32,012 nt of DNA from an uncultured Eubacteriales bacterium (GCA_934503195.1 CAKSVM010000032.1:1-32012); one strand, 5' to 3'. Shown: positions 14,754-22,987, numbered from the stretch's first letter. Translations and numbers: made by a program. Notes: generated by a model not told the origin, from the letters alone.

Positions 14754-15323
14754 ATGAAAAACGGAATCGCCATCGTCGGACTGAACGGAAGCGGAAAGTC
14801 CACCCTCGCGCACGCGCTGGCAAAGGAACTCGGATTCTTTGAAATCGACATCGAGGACTATTATTTCCCCGCGCAGAAAAGCTCGCGGCAAGCCGCGCTC
14901 GAAGAGGATTTCACCGAGAGCCGGAATCTTCCGGTCCTCCCCTTCTCGTCGCCGCGTTCAAAGGACGAGGTCGGGAGAGCGATGCTTGACGACATGAACT
15001 CTCACCCGGATTTCATCCTAAACGGCGTCGACCTGAACTGGGACGAAGAAATCCTTTCGAAGCTGAAAATCGTCTTCTGGCTGAAAACCCCGGCCGAGGA
15101 GCGGATGAAGCGCATCGAAGCCCGCGAAAAAAGCCGCTGGGGCTTGCGTGTCGCACCCGGCGGCGATATGTATGAAAATCAGTCCGAGTTCCGTGAAAGC
15201 GTCAGAAACCGCCCCGAATCGAAGGTCAGCGGCAGTCTTGAAAAGCTCGCCTGCCAAGTGACCGACCTCGACGGAACGCTCAGCGTCGCAGAAAACGTCG
15301 GAATCATCAAAAAATTTCTATGA
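14754..15323 (+). CDS. Small P-loop nucleotide-binding protein (kinase-like)
   Basis: A 189-residue protein with a Walker A motif GLNGSGKST at residues ~9-17 right after the first beta strand (GIAIVGLNG), as in adenylate-kinase-like and shikimate-kinase-like proteins. EIDIEDYYF resembles the acidic substrate-side motif of small-molecule kinases, and the Arg-rich KRIEAREKSRWG segment could be a lid. Start is supported by GGAGGAG. It is co-transcribed with the GNAT gene and ends at a shared terminator. The phosphate acceptor is not recognisable; a nucleoside, a small metabolite or an antibiotic are all possible. Confidence 0.8.
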   Translation: MKNGIAIVGLNGSGKSTLAHALAKELGFFEIDIEDYYFPAQKSSRQAALEEDFTESRNLPVLPFSSPRSKDEVGRAMLDDMNSHPDFILNGVDLNWDEEILSKLKIVFWLKTPAEERMKRIEAREKSRWGLRVAPGGDMYENQSEFRESVRNRPESKVSGSLEKLACQVTDLDGTLSVAENVGIIKKFL

Positions 15324-15330
15324 CACCAGA

Positions 15331-15360
15331 AAAGCCGCCCCGGAAATCCGGAGCGGCTTC
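15331..15360. terminator. Bidirectional terminator between kinase and PHP operons
   Basis: AAGCCGC and GCGGCTT flank an inner CCGGA/TCCGG stem with one C-A mismatch. T-rich ends are present on both strands (CTTCTGTT on plus, CTTTTCT on minus), so both convergent operons can end here. Confidence 0.8.
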
Positions 15361-15370
15361 TGTTACGCGA

Positions 15371-16396
15371 TTATTTGAGGAAATAAGCGTTCGAATAGGC
15401 CTTGTAGCCGTCGTTGTCGACGACGACGAATCTGAACCAGACCTCGCCGTCAATAAGCCCGAAGTCGGCCGACGAAATAAGCTCGCCCGGATTCGGATAC
15501 GCCGAACGGCTCGAACGGGTCGCGGTGATAAGATAGATCGACCTTGCCGGCGACGTCTCGATCGAAACCCGGCCGTCCTCCATGACGATCGACTTTATCT
15601 CGGGTCCGACGTGCGTGCTCGTTCCGCTCGACGCGTAGAAGCTTCCCTCTTCGAGAGCCTTTATCAGAGCCTCGTACGAAAGCTCGGGCGCGGCGATCAT
15701 CGTGTACCCGCCGAAGGAATCGCAGCGCAGGCTGTCGTCGGGCTGATGATTGTGGTTGTCGTCGGTCGCGACAGCGTAGATCCGGTTTCCGAGATTCAGA
15801 AGGTCGTCGTAGCAGTGGCCGTTGTCGTCGTCCCAGCCCTCGACGATGCTCGCGTAGTTGACGATCTCCATCGCGTCCATGCCCGAGTATTTGCTGTAGT
15901 ACGGGTAGTTCTCAAGCGACCAGACCGGATGATTGTAGGTGACGAAAAAGCCCTTCTCGCGGCCCTTTTTCATGAAGTCCGAGATGAATTCCGGATCGTA
16001 AACGCGCGGGATTCCGGGTTCGGTGAGATCGTTGTCGATGCGATCGAGCCACGGCTTCAGCTTCTCCACCGAATACGGCGCGGCGCGGAAGAAGGGATCG
16101 GTGCGGTTCTGCTTGTCCTTCGCGACCATGCAGACGTGGCAGACCTTTTTTGTCGGGCCCCAGCCGTCCTGATTGACCGAATACTCGACGCCGTTCAGCG
16201 CGACGAAAGTGTCGTCGGTCAGGTCGTTGTGCGGAATGAAGGTCTCGTGGTCGGTGTAGGCGATCGCCGAGTAGCCGTGCGATCTGTAGAATTCCTTCAG
16301 CTCGGCCGGGGATTTCTTTCCGTCTGAGATCGTAGAGTGGCAGTGGAGGTTCGCGCGGTAGAAGTTCAGCGAACCGTCGAGAAGTACCTTTTTCAT
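15371..16396 (-). CDS. PHP-domain metal-dependent phosphoesterase
   Basis: A 341-residue protein with the polymerase-and-histidinol-phosphatase fold, which hydrolyses phosphoesters with two or three metals. Metal-binding motifs are NLHCHSTISDG (HxH..D), AYTDHET, a Glu in GVEYS, CHVCM, YNHPVWS and the C-terminal VATDDNHNH. About 90 residues follow the PHP core and look like a beta-rich domain (SIYLITATRSS, FRFVVVDNDG). The ATG at 16396 follows TGGAGGAAAA and overlaps the stop of the upstream PHP gene by four bases, so the two are coupled. The substrate is unknown. Confidence 0.88.
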   Translation of the reverse strand: MKKVLLDGSLNFYRANLHCHSTISDGKKSPAELKEFYRSHGYSAIAYTDHETFIPHNDLTDDTFVALNGVEYSVNQDGWGPTKKVCHVCMVAKDKQNRTDPFFRAAPYSVEKLKPWLDRIDNDLTEPGIPRVYDPEFISDFMKKGREKGFFVTYNHPVWSLENYPYYSKYSGMDAMEIVNYASIVEGWDDDNGHCYDDLLNLGNRIYAVATDDNHNHQPDDSLRCDSFGGYTMIAAPELSYEALIKALEEGSFYASSGTSTHVGPEIKSIVMEDGRVSIETSPARSIYLITATRSSRSAYPNPGELISSADFGLIDGEVWFRFVVVDNDGYKAYSNAYFLK

Positions 16397-17199
16397 TGTT
16401 TTTCCTCCAGAATGAATTTGTCGTCCTCGGTCAGTCCGAGGAGGTCGATAACCCGCTCGGCCTTGGCCTTTTCGGCGTCTAGCGTCGCCGGGTGATGCGC
16501 GTCGCTCGCGAAATAGAATCCGCATCCGGCCTTCTTCGCGATACGGTAGGGACGCATAATCGTCTCAAGATCGGCGTCGGGGTAATAAAGCTCCTTTTCG
16601 TCAAAGTTCAGCTCGATTCCGACTCCGGCCTTCGCCGCTCTCGCGAAGACGCGCTCCATCTCGGAATCTGGGATCAGCCGCAGAACCTCAAGATAGTTCC
16701 CGCGCGCCATCAGCGAGCAGGTGAGGTGCGCGATTCCGACCTTGTAAAACGGAAGCTCCATGTCGAGTACAGCGTCGAAGCGGTCGACCCAGAGCTTCGC
16801 GCGCTCAGCGGCGTCCTCGTCGCCCAGACAGGTGAAGCCGCCCATGTGAAGATGAGTCGTCGGGATTACGATGAACGAAAAGCGGTCGAAATGCTCCTTC
16901 GCGATTCCGAGTGTCAGATTCTTGTCGAGCTCGGTTTCGCATCCGAAGAGGAATCTGACTCCCTCGCGCGTCGGAAGCGGAAGCGCGGCCGCGATGTGGG
17001 CGTAGTTCTGGTCGCGGTAGAAGCCGAAATTCTCGGCTCCGGGCACGCTCTCGTCCCAGAAGTGATCAGTGAGGACGATTGTTTTAAGCTTATTTTTCAC
17101 GGCGTAGTCAAGAATCGCCTCGTTCGTCTCCGCGGGATCGTTCGAACAGAGCGAAATGTGAGAATGTATGTGAAGATCGTTGTCAAATATGTAACGCAT
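16393..17199 (-). CDS. PHP-domain phosphatase (histidinol-phosphatase-like)
   Basis: A 268-residue PHP protein, first gene of a two-gene operon. It shows NDLHIHSHISLC (HxH), LTDHFWD, a bridging FGCETEL, IPTTHLHMGG, the NFDEKE strand and the final YFASDAHHPATL with the Asp-His pair. This pattern is closest to HisK-type histidinol phosphatases, but no histidine biosynthesis gene is near, so the name is generic. The ATG at 17199 follows AGAGGTGAT. Together the two overlapping genes would give two different PHP enzymes in equal amounts. Confidence 0.87.
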   Translation of the reverse strand: MRYIFDNDLHIHSHISLCSNDPAETNEAILDYAVKNKLKTIVLTDHFWDESVPGAENFGFYRDQNYAHIAAALPLPTREGVRFLFGCETELDKNLTLGIAKEHFDRFSFIVIPTTHLHMGGFTCLGDEDAAERAKLWVDRFDAVLDMELPFYKVGIAHLTCSLMARGNYLEVLRLIPDSEMERVFARAAKAGVGIELNFDEKELYYPDADLETIMRPYRIAKKAGCGFYFASDAHHPATLDAEKAKAERVIDLLGLTEDDKFILEEKQ

Positions 17200-17228
17200 T
17201 TTGTTATCACCTCTTGAATCTTTCCATT

Positions 17229-17257
17229 ATTATAACACTCATTTTGCACTTTGTCAA
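17229..17257 (-). promoter_or_regulatory. Promoter of the PHP operon
   Basis: Minus-strand TTGACA (17257-17252), 17 bp, TATAAT (17234-17229). The 90 bases between this and the divergent ABC promoter show nothing more. Confidence 0.88.
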
Positions 17258-17347
17258 CAGGAACTCGCTTTTTCATCACTATGCACAATATTTCCGTTCA
17301 CAATTTGTCAGTATCTCACAAAATCGCATTGCGTTCATAAAAAACTG

Positions 17348-17376
17348 TTGCCTGAACGCGAAAAAAGTGGTATAAT
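17348..17376 (+). promoter_or_regulatory. Promoter of the ABC exporter-araC operon
   Basis: TTGCCT (17348-17353), 17 bp ending in AGTGG, TATAAT (17371-17376), 35 bases before the ATG. Confidence 0.8.
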
Positions 17377-17411
17377 AATATGATTCAGAATAACAGAAAA
17401 GAGAAATCACA

Positions 17412-19304
17412 ATGAACGGAATGCCGCCTCCGCCGCCCGGTCAGAACGAAAAGCACCGACTGACCCCGCCGCCGAAAAACATAAAGGAAGTACCCGATTA
17501 CATAAAAAGACTCACGAAAAGCTTCTTAAGCCGGCTTTTTTACATCTACGGACTCGTCTGGGAGACCCGGCCGTGGATTCTCTTCTCGATGGTCTTCATG
17601 TCGGTATTCAACGGCGTCACGCCGATAATCGACGCTTATATCGCCAAGGAGCTTCTCAATCTCCTCTTCGAGGCCGTCAGCGGAAGGGTGAACGACTTCC
17701 GCGCCATCTCGGGACTTTTAGCCTTCCAGTTCGGCTATATGTTCGTAAAAAGGATCATAAATCAGCTCAATAATATGCTGATGAAGATCACCGGGGAACT
17801 CGTCTCAAATCACATCCGCCTGAAAATCATCGGCAAGGCGCGGACGATCGACACGGCAAGCTTCGACACGCCCGAATTCTATCAGAAGCTCGAAAACGCC
17901 AACCGCGAGGCCGGAAACCGCCCGATTCAGATTCTGAACTCGACGCTCGGAATCATGTCGACGCTCATCAGCACCTTCAGCTTTGTCACCGCGCTCGTCG
18001 CGATAAGCCCGGTCGCGCCGATAATCGTCGTGGCGATGTCGATCCCGTCGGCGATCGTCAACTTCGTCTACCGCCGCAAGAACGCCGACTACCTCTTCCG
18101 CCGCTCAAAGGAACGCCGTAAGCTCAACTACTTCTCGAACATCATGTGCAGCAAGGATCACGTCAAGGAGGTACGGATGTTCGGAATGTCGGATCTTCTG
18201 ATCGGAAAGTACAAGGAGGTCTTCGCGAGCTACTTCGGCGGCTTGAAGAAGCTGATCGTCTCGGAGGGGGTCTGGCACATCGCCCTCTCGGTGCTGACGA
18301 CAGCCGTCAACTGCGCCCTGTACATTCTCATCGCGTCAAAGGTCTTCTCGGGCGAGCTTGAACTCGGCGACTATTCCTTCTACACGCGCGCATTGTCGCA
18401 GATCGCGTCGGGCGTCGCGTCGCTCGTCTCAACGACGGCCTCGATCTATGAGGGCACGCTCTTCATCGACAACATGATCTCCTTCATGAACGAGGAGCAG
18501 CACATCGTCCCGCGCCTTTCCGAGCCGAAGCATATAAAGCGCGGCGGACACGTGATTGAGTTTCGTAACGTCTCGTTCAGCTATCCCGGAACCGATAAGA
18601 AGGTCATCGACAATGTCAGCTTCACGCTTAACCCACGCGAGTCGGTCGTTCTGGTCGGCCTCAACGGCGCGGGAAAGACGACTCTGCTTAAGCTCCTGAC
18701 CCGCCTGTACGACCCGACCGGGGGCGAGATTCTGCTTGACGGCGTCGATCTCCGCGACTATGACGTCGCGGAACTCTACAAGATGTTCGGAATCATCTTT
18801 CAGGACTTCGGAAAATACGCCTTCACCGTCCGCGAGAATATCTCGTTCGGCGACCTGTCAAAGCCTATTGACGACGAACGCGTCGCCTATGCCGCCTCGC
18901 AGTCGGGCGCGAAGGACTTCATCGAGCGGATGCCCGAAAACTATAAGACACCGCTCATGCGCATCTTCGAGGAGGACGGACTCGAACTCTCGGGCGGACA
19001 GTGGCAGAAGCTCGCGATCGGCCGCGCCTTCTACAGCGACGCCGACGTCATGATCCTTGACGAGCCGACCGCCGCGCTCGACGCTATGGCCGAACAGGAA
19101 ATCTACAACGAATTCGACGCCCTCTCAAAGAACAAAACGACGATCTTCGTCTCGCACCGCCTGTCGAGCGCGACAAAGGCCTCGAAAATCATCGTCCTCG
19201 AATACGGAAAGCTGATCGAGGAAGGAAATCACGCCGAACTCATGGCACTTCACGGCCGCTATTACGAGCTGTTCTCAACTCAGGCCAGCCGTTATCAGAG
19301 TTAA
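17412..19304 (+). CDS. ABC exporter, fused permease and ATPase
   Basis: A 630-residue half-exporter of the type found in lipid, drug or peptide export. After a proline-rich N-terminal tail (MPPPPPGQ) comes a six-helix transmembrane domain (~45-330) and a nucleotide-binding domain (~365-620). The ATPase shows Walker A GLNGAGKTT (416-424), the signature LSGGQ (526-530), Walker B VMILDEPTA (Asp550, Glu551) and the switch His in FVSHRLS. A single half-exporter must pair, so a homodimer is likely. The following AraC gene begins 17 bases after the stop and is probably its regulator. Substrate unknown. Confidence 0.93.
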   Translation: MNGMPPPPPGQNEKHRLTPPPKNIKEVPDYIKRLTKSFLSRLFYIYGLVWETRPWILFSMVFMSVFNGVTPIIDAYIAKELLNLLFEAVSGRVNDFRAISGLLAFQFGYMFVKRIINQLNNMLMKITGELVSNHIRLKIIGKARTIDTASFDTPEFYQKLENANREAGNRPIQILNSTLGIMSTLISTFSFVTALVAISPVAPIIVVAMSIPSAIVNFVYRRKNADYLFRRSKERRKLNYFSNIMCSKDHVKEVRMFGMSDLLIGKYKEVFASYFGGLKKLIVSEGVWHIALSVLTTAVNCALYILIASKVFSGELELGDYSFYTRALSQIASGVASLVSTTASIYEGTLFIDNMISFMNEEQHIVPRLSEPKHIKRGGHVIEFRNVSFSYPGTDKKVIDNVSFTLNPRESVVLVGLNGAGKTTLLKLLTRLYDPTGGEILLDGVDLRDYDVAELYKMFGIIFQDFGKYAFTVRENISFGDLSKPIDDERVAYAASQSGAKDFIERMPENYKTPLMRIFEEDGLELSGGQWQKLAIGRAFYSDADVMILDEPTAALDAMAEQEIYNEFDALSKNKTTIFVSHRLSSATKASKIIVLEYGKLIEEGNHAELMALHGRYYELFSTQASRYQS

Positions 19305-19321
19305 TTTCACGGAGAAATCAA

Positions 19322-20224
19322 ATGAGCGATAGAAAAAACTGTTATTACGACGTTCTGGGTCCGGCCGACCGGATCTACACCCAGCATTTCAGAAGCGACG
19401 GCTTCCGTCAGGACTGGCTTCATTTCCACTCGAAATACGAGCTGACCTTCGTCCCATCAGGGATAGTCGAGCTGAACGACGCCGGAGTCGTCTCGAAGGT
19501 CGCAAAGCCGCATATAAGGCTCCACAAGCCCTTCTGCTTCCACACGGCAAACGCCGACCCTGCGGCGGTTTACGAGTGCTTCGTCTTCTATTTCAGCGAG
19601 GAAAGCATCAAGAAGATCGGACTCACCTTCGACCTTCCGCGGCTCTTTTCGGATTCTCTGCGCGTGATCGAGCTTGACGAAAATCAGATTGAGTGCGCTA
19701 AGGCCTTCTCGTCGATGGTGCTTCTGAACGTCAGCGAAAAGCTCCTCGGACTCGGACTCGCCGGGCTGCTCACACTCGCCGATGAGGGCATGGTGAAGAG
19801 TCAGAAGGCGGGTTCCGGCCGCGCCGACGACACCGATTACATTTTAGGCGTCCTCTCCTACATAAACGCGAACATCTCGTCGAAGATCACGTCGGCCGAA
19901 CTCGCGAAGCTCGCCTTTGTCAGCGAGCAGAAGCTCTGCGCCGATTTCAAGAAGCGCATGAACGAAACGCTCCACCATTACATCGTCTCGGCGAAGATTT
20001 CGAACACGGCGATGCTGATCGCCAAGGGCAAAACTCCGCTGGCGGCGTCGGTCGAATGCGGCTTCTCGGACGAGACGCATTTCGCGAAAACCTTCAAGAA
20101 CCGTATGGGAATGACTCCCTATCAGTTCTCCAAAACGGTCGGCCGGAGCCTTGAGTATCCCGAGGATTTTGATTCAAAAGATACAAAGGTTAGTAATAAC
20201 CCCCCCCCGATTTTGGTGAAATAG
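19322..20224 (+). CDS. AraC-family transcriptional regulator
   Basis: A 300-residue regulator with a cupin-like N-terminal domain (WLHFHSKYELTFVPSG is the usual opening) and a C-terminal double HTH (~175-285). The last HTH shows LAASVECGFSDETHFAKTFKNRMG followed by TPYQF. It is the second gene of the exporter operon, with GGAG eight bases before the ATG. A run of nine C at 20200-20208 lies in the last codons (Asn-Pro-Pro-Pro), beyond the DNA-binding domain. A one-base slip there would change only the C-terminal tail and its stop. It ends at a terminator shared with the lacI-type gene. Confidence 0.92.
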   Translation: MSDRKNCYYDVLGPADRIYTQHFRSDGFRQDWLHFHSKYELTFVPSGIVELNDAGVVSKVAKPHIRLHKPFCFHTANADPAAVYECFVFYFSEESIKKIGLTFDLPRLFSDSLRVIELDENQIECAKAFSSMVLLNVSEKLLGLGLAGLLTLADEGMVKSQKAGSGRADDTDYILGVLSYINANISSKITSAELAKLAFVSEQKLCADFKKRMNETLHHYIVSAKISNTAMLIAKGKTPLAASVECGFSDETHFAKTFKNRMGMTPYQFSKTVGRSLEYPEDFDSKDTKVSNNPPPILVK

Positions 20225-20241
20225 TGCAATCTGAATAAAAA

Positions 20242-20271
20242 AAAGAACTCATCCGCGTGGGTGAGTTCTTT
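20242..20271. terminator. Bidirectional terminator between araC and lacI-type genes
   Basis: AAAGAACTCA (20242-20251) pairs with TGAGTTCTTT (20262-20271); the stem continues through TCC/GGG to a GCGT loop. There is an A tract before and a T-rich tract after, so it works on both strands. Confidence 0.9.
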
Positions 20272-20284
20272 CGTTTTCGCGGAT

Positions 20285-21253
20285 TCAGATTGTCTCCCCC
20301 TCGACGATCTCAAACGGGAAGAGGGTTTCGGCCGGGCTGTCTACGCCGTTCTGAGTGAGGACGAATTTCGCGGCGGCTTTTCCGATGTCGGAGGTCGGAT
20401 AAACTACTCCGGCGAGCTCGGGGATCAGCCGTCCGATCGTCTGGAGACGGTCGAAGCCCATGATTCCGAGTCGTTTTCCGACGAGCGGAAGGCAGGCGAT
20501 CGTGTAAGCGTCGCTCGGGCAGATCAGCGCGGTTCTCTCGCCGTCCGGAAGTTCTCCGGCCTCAAGCGACGCGAGGAGCTTTTTGTAGGCCGGGCGATCC
20601 GAAATTATCTCGCGGCCGACTCCCTCCGACGCTTCGAGAAAGCCCTCGTAGCGGAGCGACTGCGCCGTGATATTCTCGCGTCCGGCCTTTTCGAGGAGCG
20701 GCGCCACATAGATGAGCCGGCGGTATCCGCGCGAGATGACGAACTCGGTTCCGCGCCGCATCGCGAGCCGGTCGTCGATTCCGATAAACGGGATCCCCCC
20801 GACGCGGTTCGCGACCGTGACGACCGGGATTCCCATATTTATTATTGATTTGTAGAATTCCGGATCGGATATCACCGGGAAGACGATCAACCCGGCGATG
20901 TCCATCGCGCGCATCCGCTCGACGCATTCGCGCTCGCGCTCGGGCGAGTAGTCGGAAAGCATTATAATTGTAGAAAATCCCCGTGCGGCGGCCTCCTCCT
21001 CGATCGCCGAGAGGAGCGTGGTGAGAAATTCGGTTTTGAGATTTGTCATGACGACGCCGAGGAGATTCGGACGTCCGCGGCTCAGTGAAATCGCGTTCTG
21101 ATTCTTGACGAAGCCGTATTTTTTCGCGGCGTCGAGGATTTTTTCCTTGGTTTCGGGATTTATTCCGGCGCGGCCGTTTATCGCGCGGTCAACCGTGCCG
21201 ATCGATACGCCGCAGATTCGGGCGAGGTCTTTGACTGTGATTCTGGTACTCAT
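20285..21253 (-). CDS. LacI-family transcriptional regulator
   Basis: A 322-residue repressor with an N-terminal LacI helix-turn-helix (ITVKDLARICGVSIGTVDRAING), a hinge helix region near residue 50, and a periplasmic-binding-protein-like sugar domain (LLGVVMTNLKTEF, GLIVFPVISD, IPVVTVANRVGG, GIDDRLAM, GIMGFDRL). The ATG at 21253 was chosen because GGAG stands eight bases before it; an earlier ATG at 21265 has no ribosome site. It is divergent from the solute-binding protein gene, and GTGTACGTACAC-type palindromes in the shared control region are its likely operators. The inducer is probably a sugar handled by the neighbouring locus. Confidence 0.93.
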   Translation of the reverse strand: MSTRITVKDLARICGVSIGTVDRAINGRAGINPETKEKILDAAKKYGFVKNQNAISLSRGRPNLLGVVMTNLKTEFLTTLLSAIEEEAAARGFSTIIMLSDYSPERERECVERMRAMDIAGLIVFPVISDPEFYKSIINMGIPVVTVANRVGGIPFIGIDDRLAMRRGTEFVISRGYRRLIYVAPLLEKAGRENITAQSLRYEGFLEASEGVGREIISDRPAYKKLLASLEAGELPDGERTALICPSDAYTIACLPLVGKRLGIMGFDRLQTIGRLIPELAGVVYPTSDIGKAAAKFVLTQNGVDSPAETLFPFEIVEGETI

Positions 21254-21264
21254 TTTCGACTCCA

Positions 21265-21279
21265 TGTATACTTTATACA
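21265..21279. promoter_or_regulatory. Inverted repeat in the lacI-type gene leader
   Basis: TGTATA and TATACA form a perfect palindrome around CTT, placed between the predicted start of transcription and the start codon. It could be an operator for self-control or an mRNA structure. It differs from the two GTGTACGTA sites. Confidence 0.45.
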
Positions 21280-21282
21280 AAT

Positions 21283-21311
21283 ATGATACCACAATTTCGT
21301 CGTTTTGTCAA
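21283..21311 (-). promoter_or_regulatory. Promoter of the lacI-type gene
   Basis: Minus-strand TTGACA (21311-21306), 17 bp ending in TGTGG, TATCAT (21288-21283). It shares the TGTGGTATCAT -10 form with the araM promoter. Confidence 0.82.
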
Positions 21312-21319
21312 TAAGAAAA

Positions 21320-21331
21320 GTGTACGTAAAC
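21320..21331. promoter_or_regulatory. LacI-type operator O1 (one mismatch)
   Basis: GTGTACGTAAAC differs at one base from the perfect palindrome at 21372. It lies between the two divergent -35 boxes, immediately before the -35 of the solute-binding protein gene. Confidence 0.65.
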
Positions 21332-21333
21332 GG

Positions 21334-21362
21334 TTGACAAATCGCAAAAAATGTGTTAAAAT
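21334..21362 (+). promoter_or_regulatory. Promoter of solute-binding protein gene
   Basis: TTGACA (21334-21339), 17 bp ending in ATGTGT, TAAAAT (21357-21362). It is flanked by two GTGTACGTA(C/A)AC sites. Confidence 0.82.
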
Positions 21363-21371
21363 ATTTTCACG

Positions 21372-21383
21372 GTGTACGTACAC
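21372..21383. promoter_or_regulatory. LacI-type operator O2 (perfect palindrome)
   Basis: GTGTACGTACAC is fully symmetric with a central CG, as in LacI-family operators. It starts about 10 bases after the -10 box, over the predicted start of transcription. Its centre is 52 bp from that of O1. Confidence 0.7.
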
Positions 21384-21428
21384 GAGCGAGGTTTGCGCGC
21401 GCCGTAATAAATTTTCAAGGAGACACAA

Positions 21429-22883
21429 ATGAAAAAACGTCTTTTATCTGTACTGATTTTGGCGTCCCTCATTCTCACCGCGTCCTGCGGCGACACGAAG
21501 ACGCCCGACCCGGCAGGCGAGACGACTCCCGCGGGCGAGACGACCGGATCCGACGAAGAATACAAGTACGAAAAGAACTTCGGCGGACGCGAGTTCAAGA
21601 TCCTCTCGACGGCCGACGGCTACATGATGCACATGAAGTTTGACCGCGAGGAAATCAACGGCGAAACGGTCAACGACGCAATCTTCAACCGCAACCGCCT
21701 CGTCGAGACGAAGCTCGGAATCAAGATGAGCGAATACGCGATCGACCTCGGAAACGTAAATGAGAACGACAAGGAACTCGCGTCACAGATCAGAAAGTCG
21801 GTCGAAGCCGGGGATTACCTCTGCGATCTCGCGATGATCCCGCCGAAAACCTGCGCGCCGCTCTTCACTGAAAGCTACTTCTACAACATGAAGGACTATT
21901 CCGGCTTCCAGCTCGACCGCGAGTGGTACAACCAGAGCTATAACAACGACATGGAAATCAGCGGCAATCTCTACTTCGGCATGAGCGACGCCACGGTCGG
22001 ACTGATGGACGGAATGTGGGTTCTCTTCTTCAACGAGGACAAGATGACCGATTACAGCCTCGACAAGCCGTATGACCTCGTCCGCTCTGGCAAATGGACC
22101 TACGACAAGATGAAGGAATACTGCGCGGCCGTCGCAAATCTTAACGGCGACGAATCCTTCGCGTGGAACAAGAACGGCAAATCCTTCTACGGACTCACGA
22201 TGACCCCCTACATAAACTACCGCTTCATGAACTGCTTCGGCGAGAAGATCGTCGAAAACAAGGGCGGCAAGCTGACCTTCACGGCCGGAAGCGAACGCTT
22301 CATGAACGCGGTCGACAAGCTTTATTCGGCCAACGATGACTCGCTCGGACTGATCTACAAGGGCGTCAACAGCGACTATGACGCCGAAAACGGCGGATAT
22401 GTCTATCCCTTCTCGGTCGAGCGCGCGCTCTTCCTCACCGCCGAGGTCTGCAAGACGCAGAAGTACCGCGAATTTGACTTCACCTACGGAATGGTTCCCT
22501 TCCCGAAGTACGATGAAGCTCAGGAAAACTACATCACAACGATCTATCAGGAAGCCCTCGCCTTCTCGATCCCGACGACCTGCAAGACTCCCGAGGACAC
22601 CGCGATAATCTTCGACGCGCTCTCTTATGAGGGCAGAAAGTCGCTCGTCCCGGCCTACCGCGAGAACTCGGTCGAGCAGAAGGGGCTCAGAAACGAAGAC
22701 TCGATCGAAATGCTCGGAATCATCGCCGACGGAGCTTACAACGACATCGGCAGTATGTACAACCTCACCGCGCAGTTCATCACCGACTTCAACAACGACG
22801 TAAAGACCCGCGGCGGCACGATGGCGTCGATCATCGCGACCTACAAGGAGTCGATCACAAAGGCGATCGAGGCTCTGGGCTGA
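21429..22883 (+). CDS. Extracellular solute-binding lipoprotein (sugar ABC type)
   Basis: A 484-residue secreted lipoprotein of the type that delivers sugars to ABC importers. A signal peptide (MKKRLLSVLILASLILTAS) precedes a lipobox-like TASC with the lipid-bearing Cys20, then a Thr/Pro/Gly linker and a long substrate-binding fold (FGGREFKILS, later FAFSIPTTCKTPEDTAIIFDALS). The lipobox has Thr instead of the usual Leu at -3. GGAG precedes the ATG by seven bases. No permease or ATPase gene is next to it; the next gene is a glycosidase with its own promoter. It must therefore use permeases encoded elsewhere or act as a plain binding protein. Control by the divergent LacI protein is likely. 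Confidence 0.88.
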   Translation: MKKRLLSVLILASLILTASCGDTKTPDPAGETTPAGETTGSDEEYKYEKNFGGREFKILSTADGYMMHMKFDREEINGETVNDAIFNRNRLVETKLGIKMSEYAIDLGNVNENDKELASQIRKSVEAGDYLCDLAMIPPKTCAPLFTESYFYNMKDYSGFQLDREWYNQSYNNDMEISGNLYFGMSDATVGLMDGMWVLFFNEDKMTDYSLDKPYDLVRSGKWTYDKMKEYCAAVANLNGDESFAWNKNGKSFYGLTMTPYINYRFMNCFGEKIVENKGGKLTFTAGSERFMNAVDKLYSANDDSLGLIYKGVNSDYDAENGGYVYPFSVERALFLTAEVCKTQKYREFDFTYGMVPFPKYDEAQENYITTIYQEALAFSIPTTCKTPEDTAIIFDALSYEGRKSLVPAYRENSVEQKGLRNEDSIEMLGIIADGAYNDIGSMYNLTAQFITDFNNDVKTRGGTMASIIATYKESITKAIEALG

Positions 22884-22943
22884 TAATTTCTTCTTGAGAT
22901 CACGGTTATTTGCAAACTTAATGTTAATAAAAGCGAAATACTG

Positions 22944-22974
22944 TTGACCTTCAAGCGACTTGAAGGTTTATAAT
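22944..22974 (+). promoter_or_regulatory. Promoter with built-in palindrome, GH116 gene
   Basis: TTGACC (22944-22949) is followed by TTTATA (22967-22972, 17-bp spacing) and by TATAAT (22969-22974, 19-bp spacing). ACCTTCAAG (22947-22955) and CTTGAAGGT (22959-22967) are a perfect 9-bp inverted repeat around CGA, filling the spacer. The repeat may be an operator, or an RNA hairpin ending the upstream gene. Confidence 0.65.
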
Positions 22975-22987
22975 AAAGGAGAACCAG

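Noticed and set aside
15320..16327. Open frame opposite the PHP gene
   Set aside because: Same antisense artefact; Val/Arg/Asp-rich with no family features.
22969..22974. TATAAT as sole -10 of the GH116 promoter
   Set aside because: Spacing to TTGACC would be 19 bp; the overlapping TTTATA gives 17 bp, so the exact -10 is left open.
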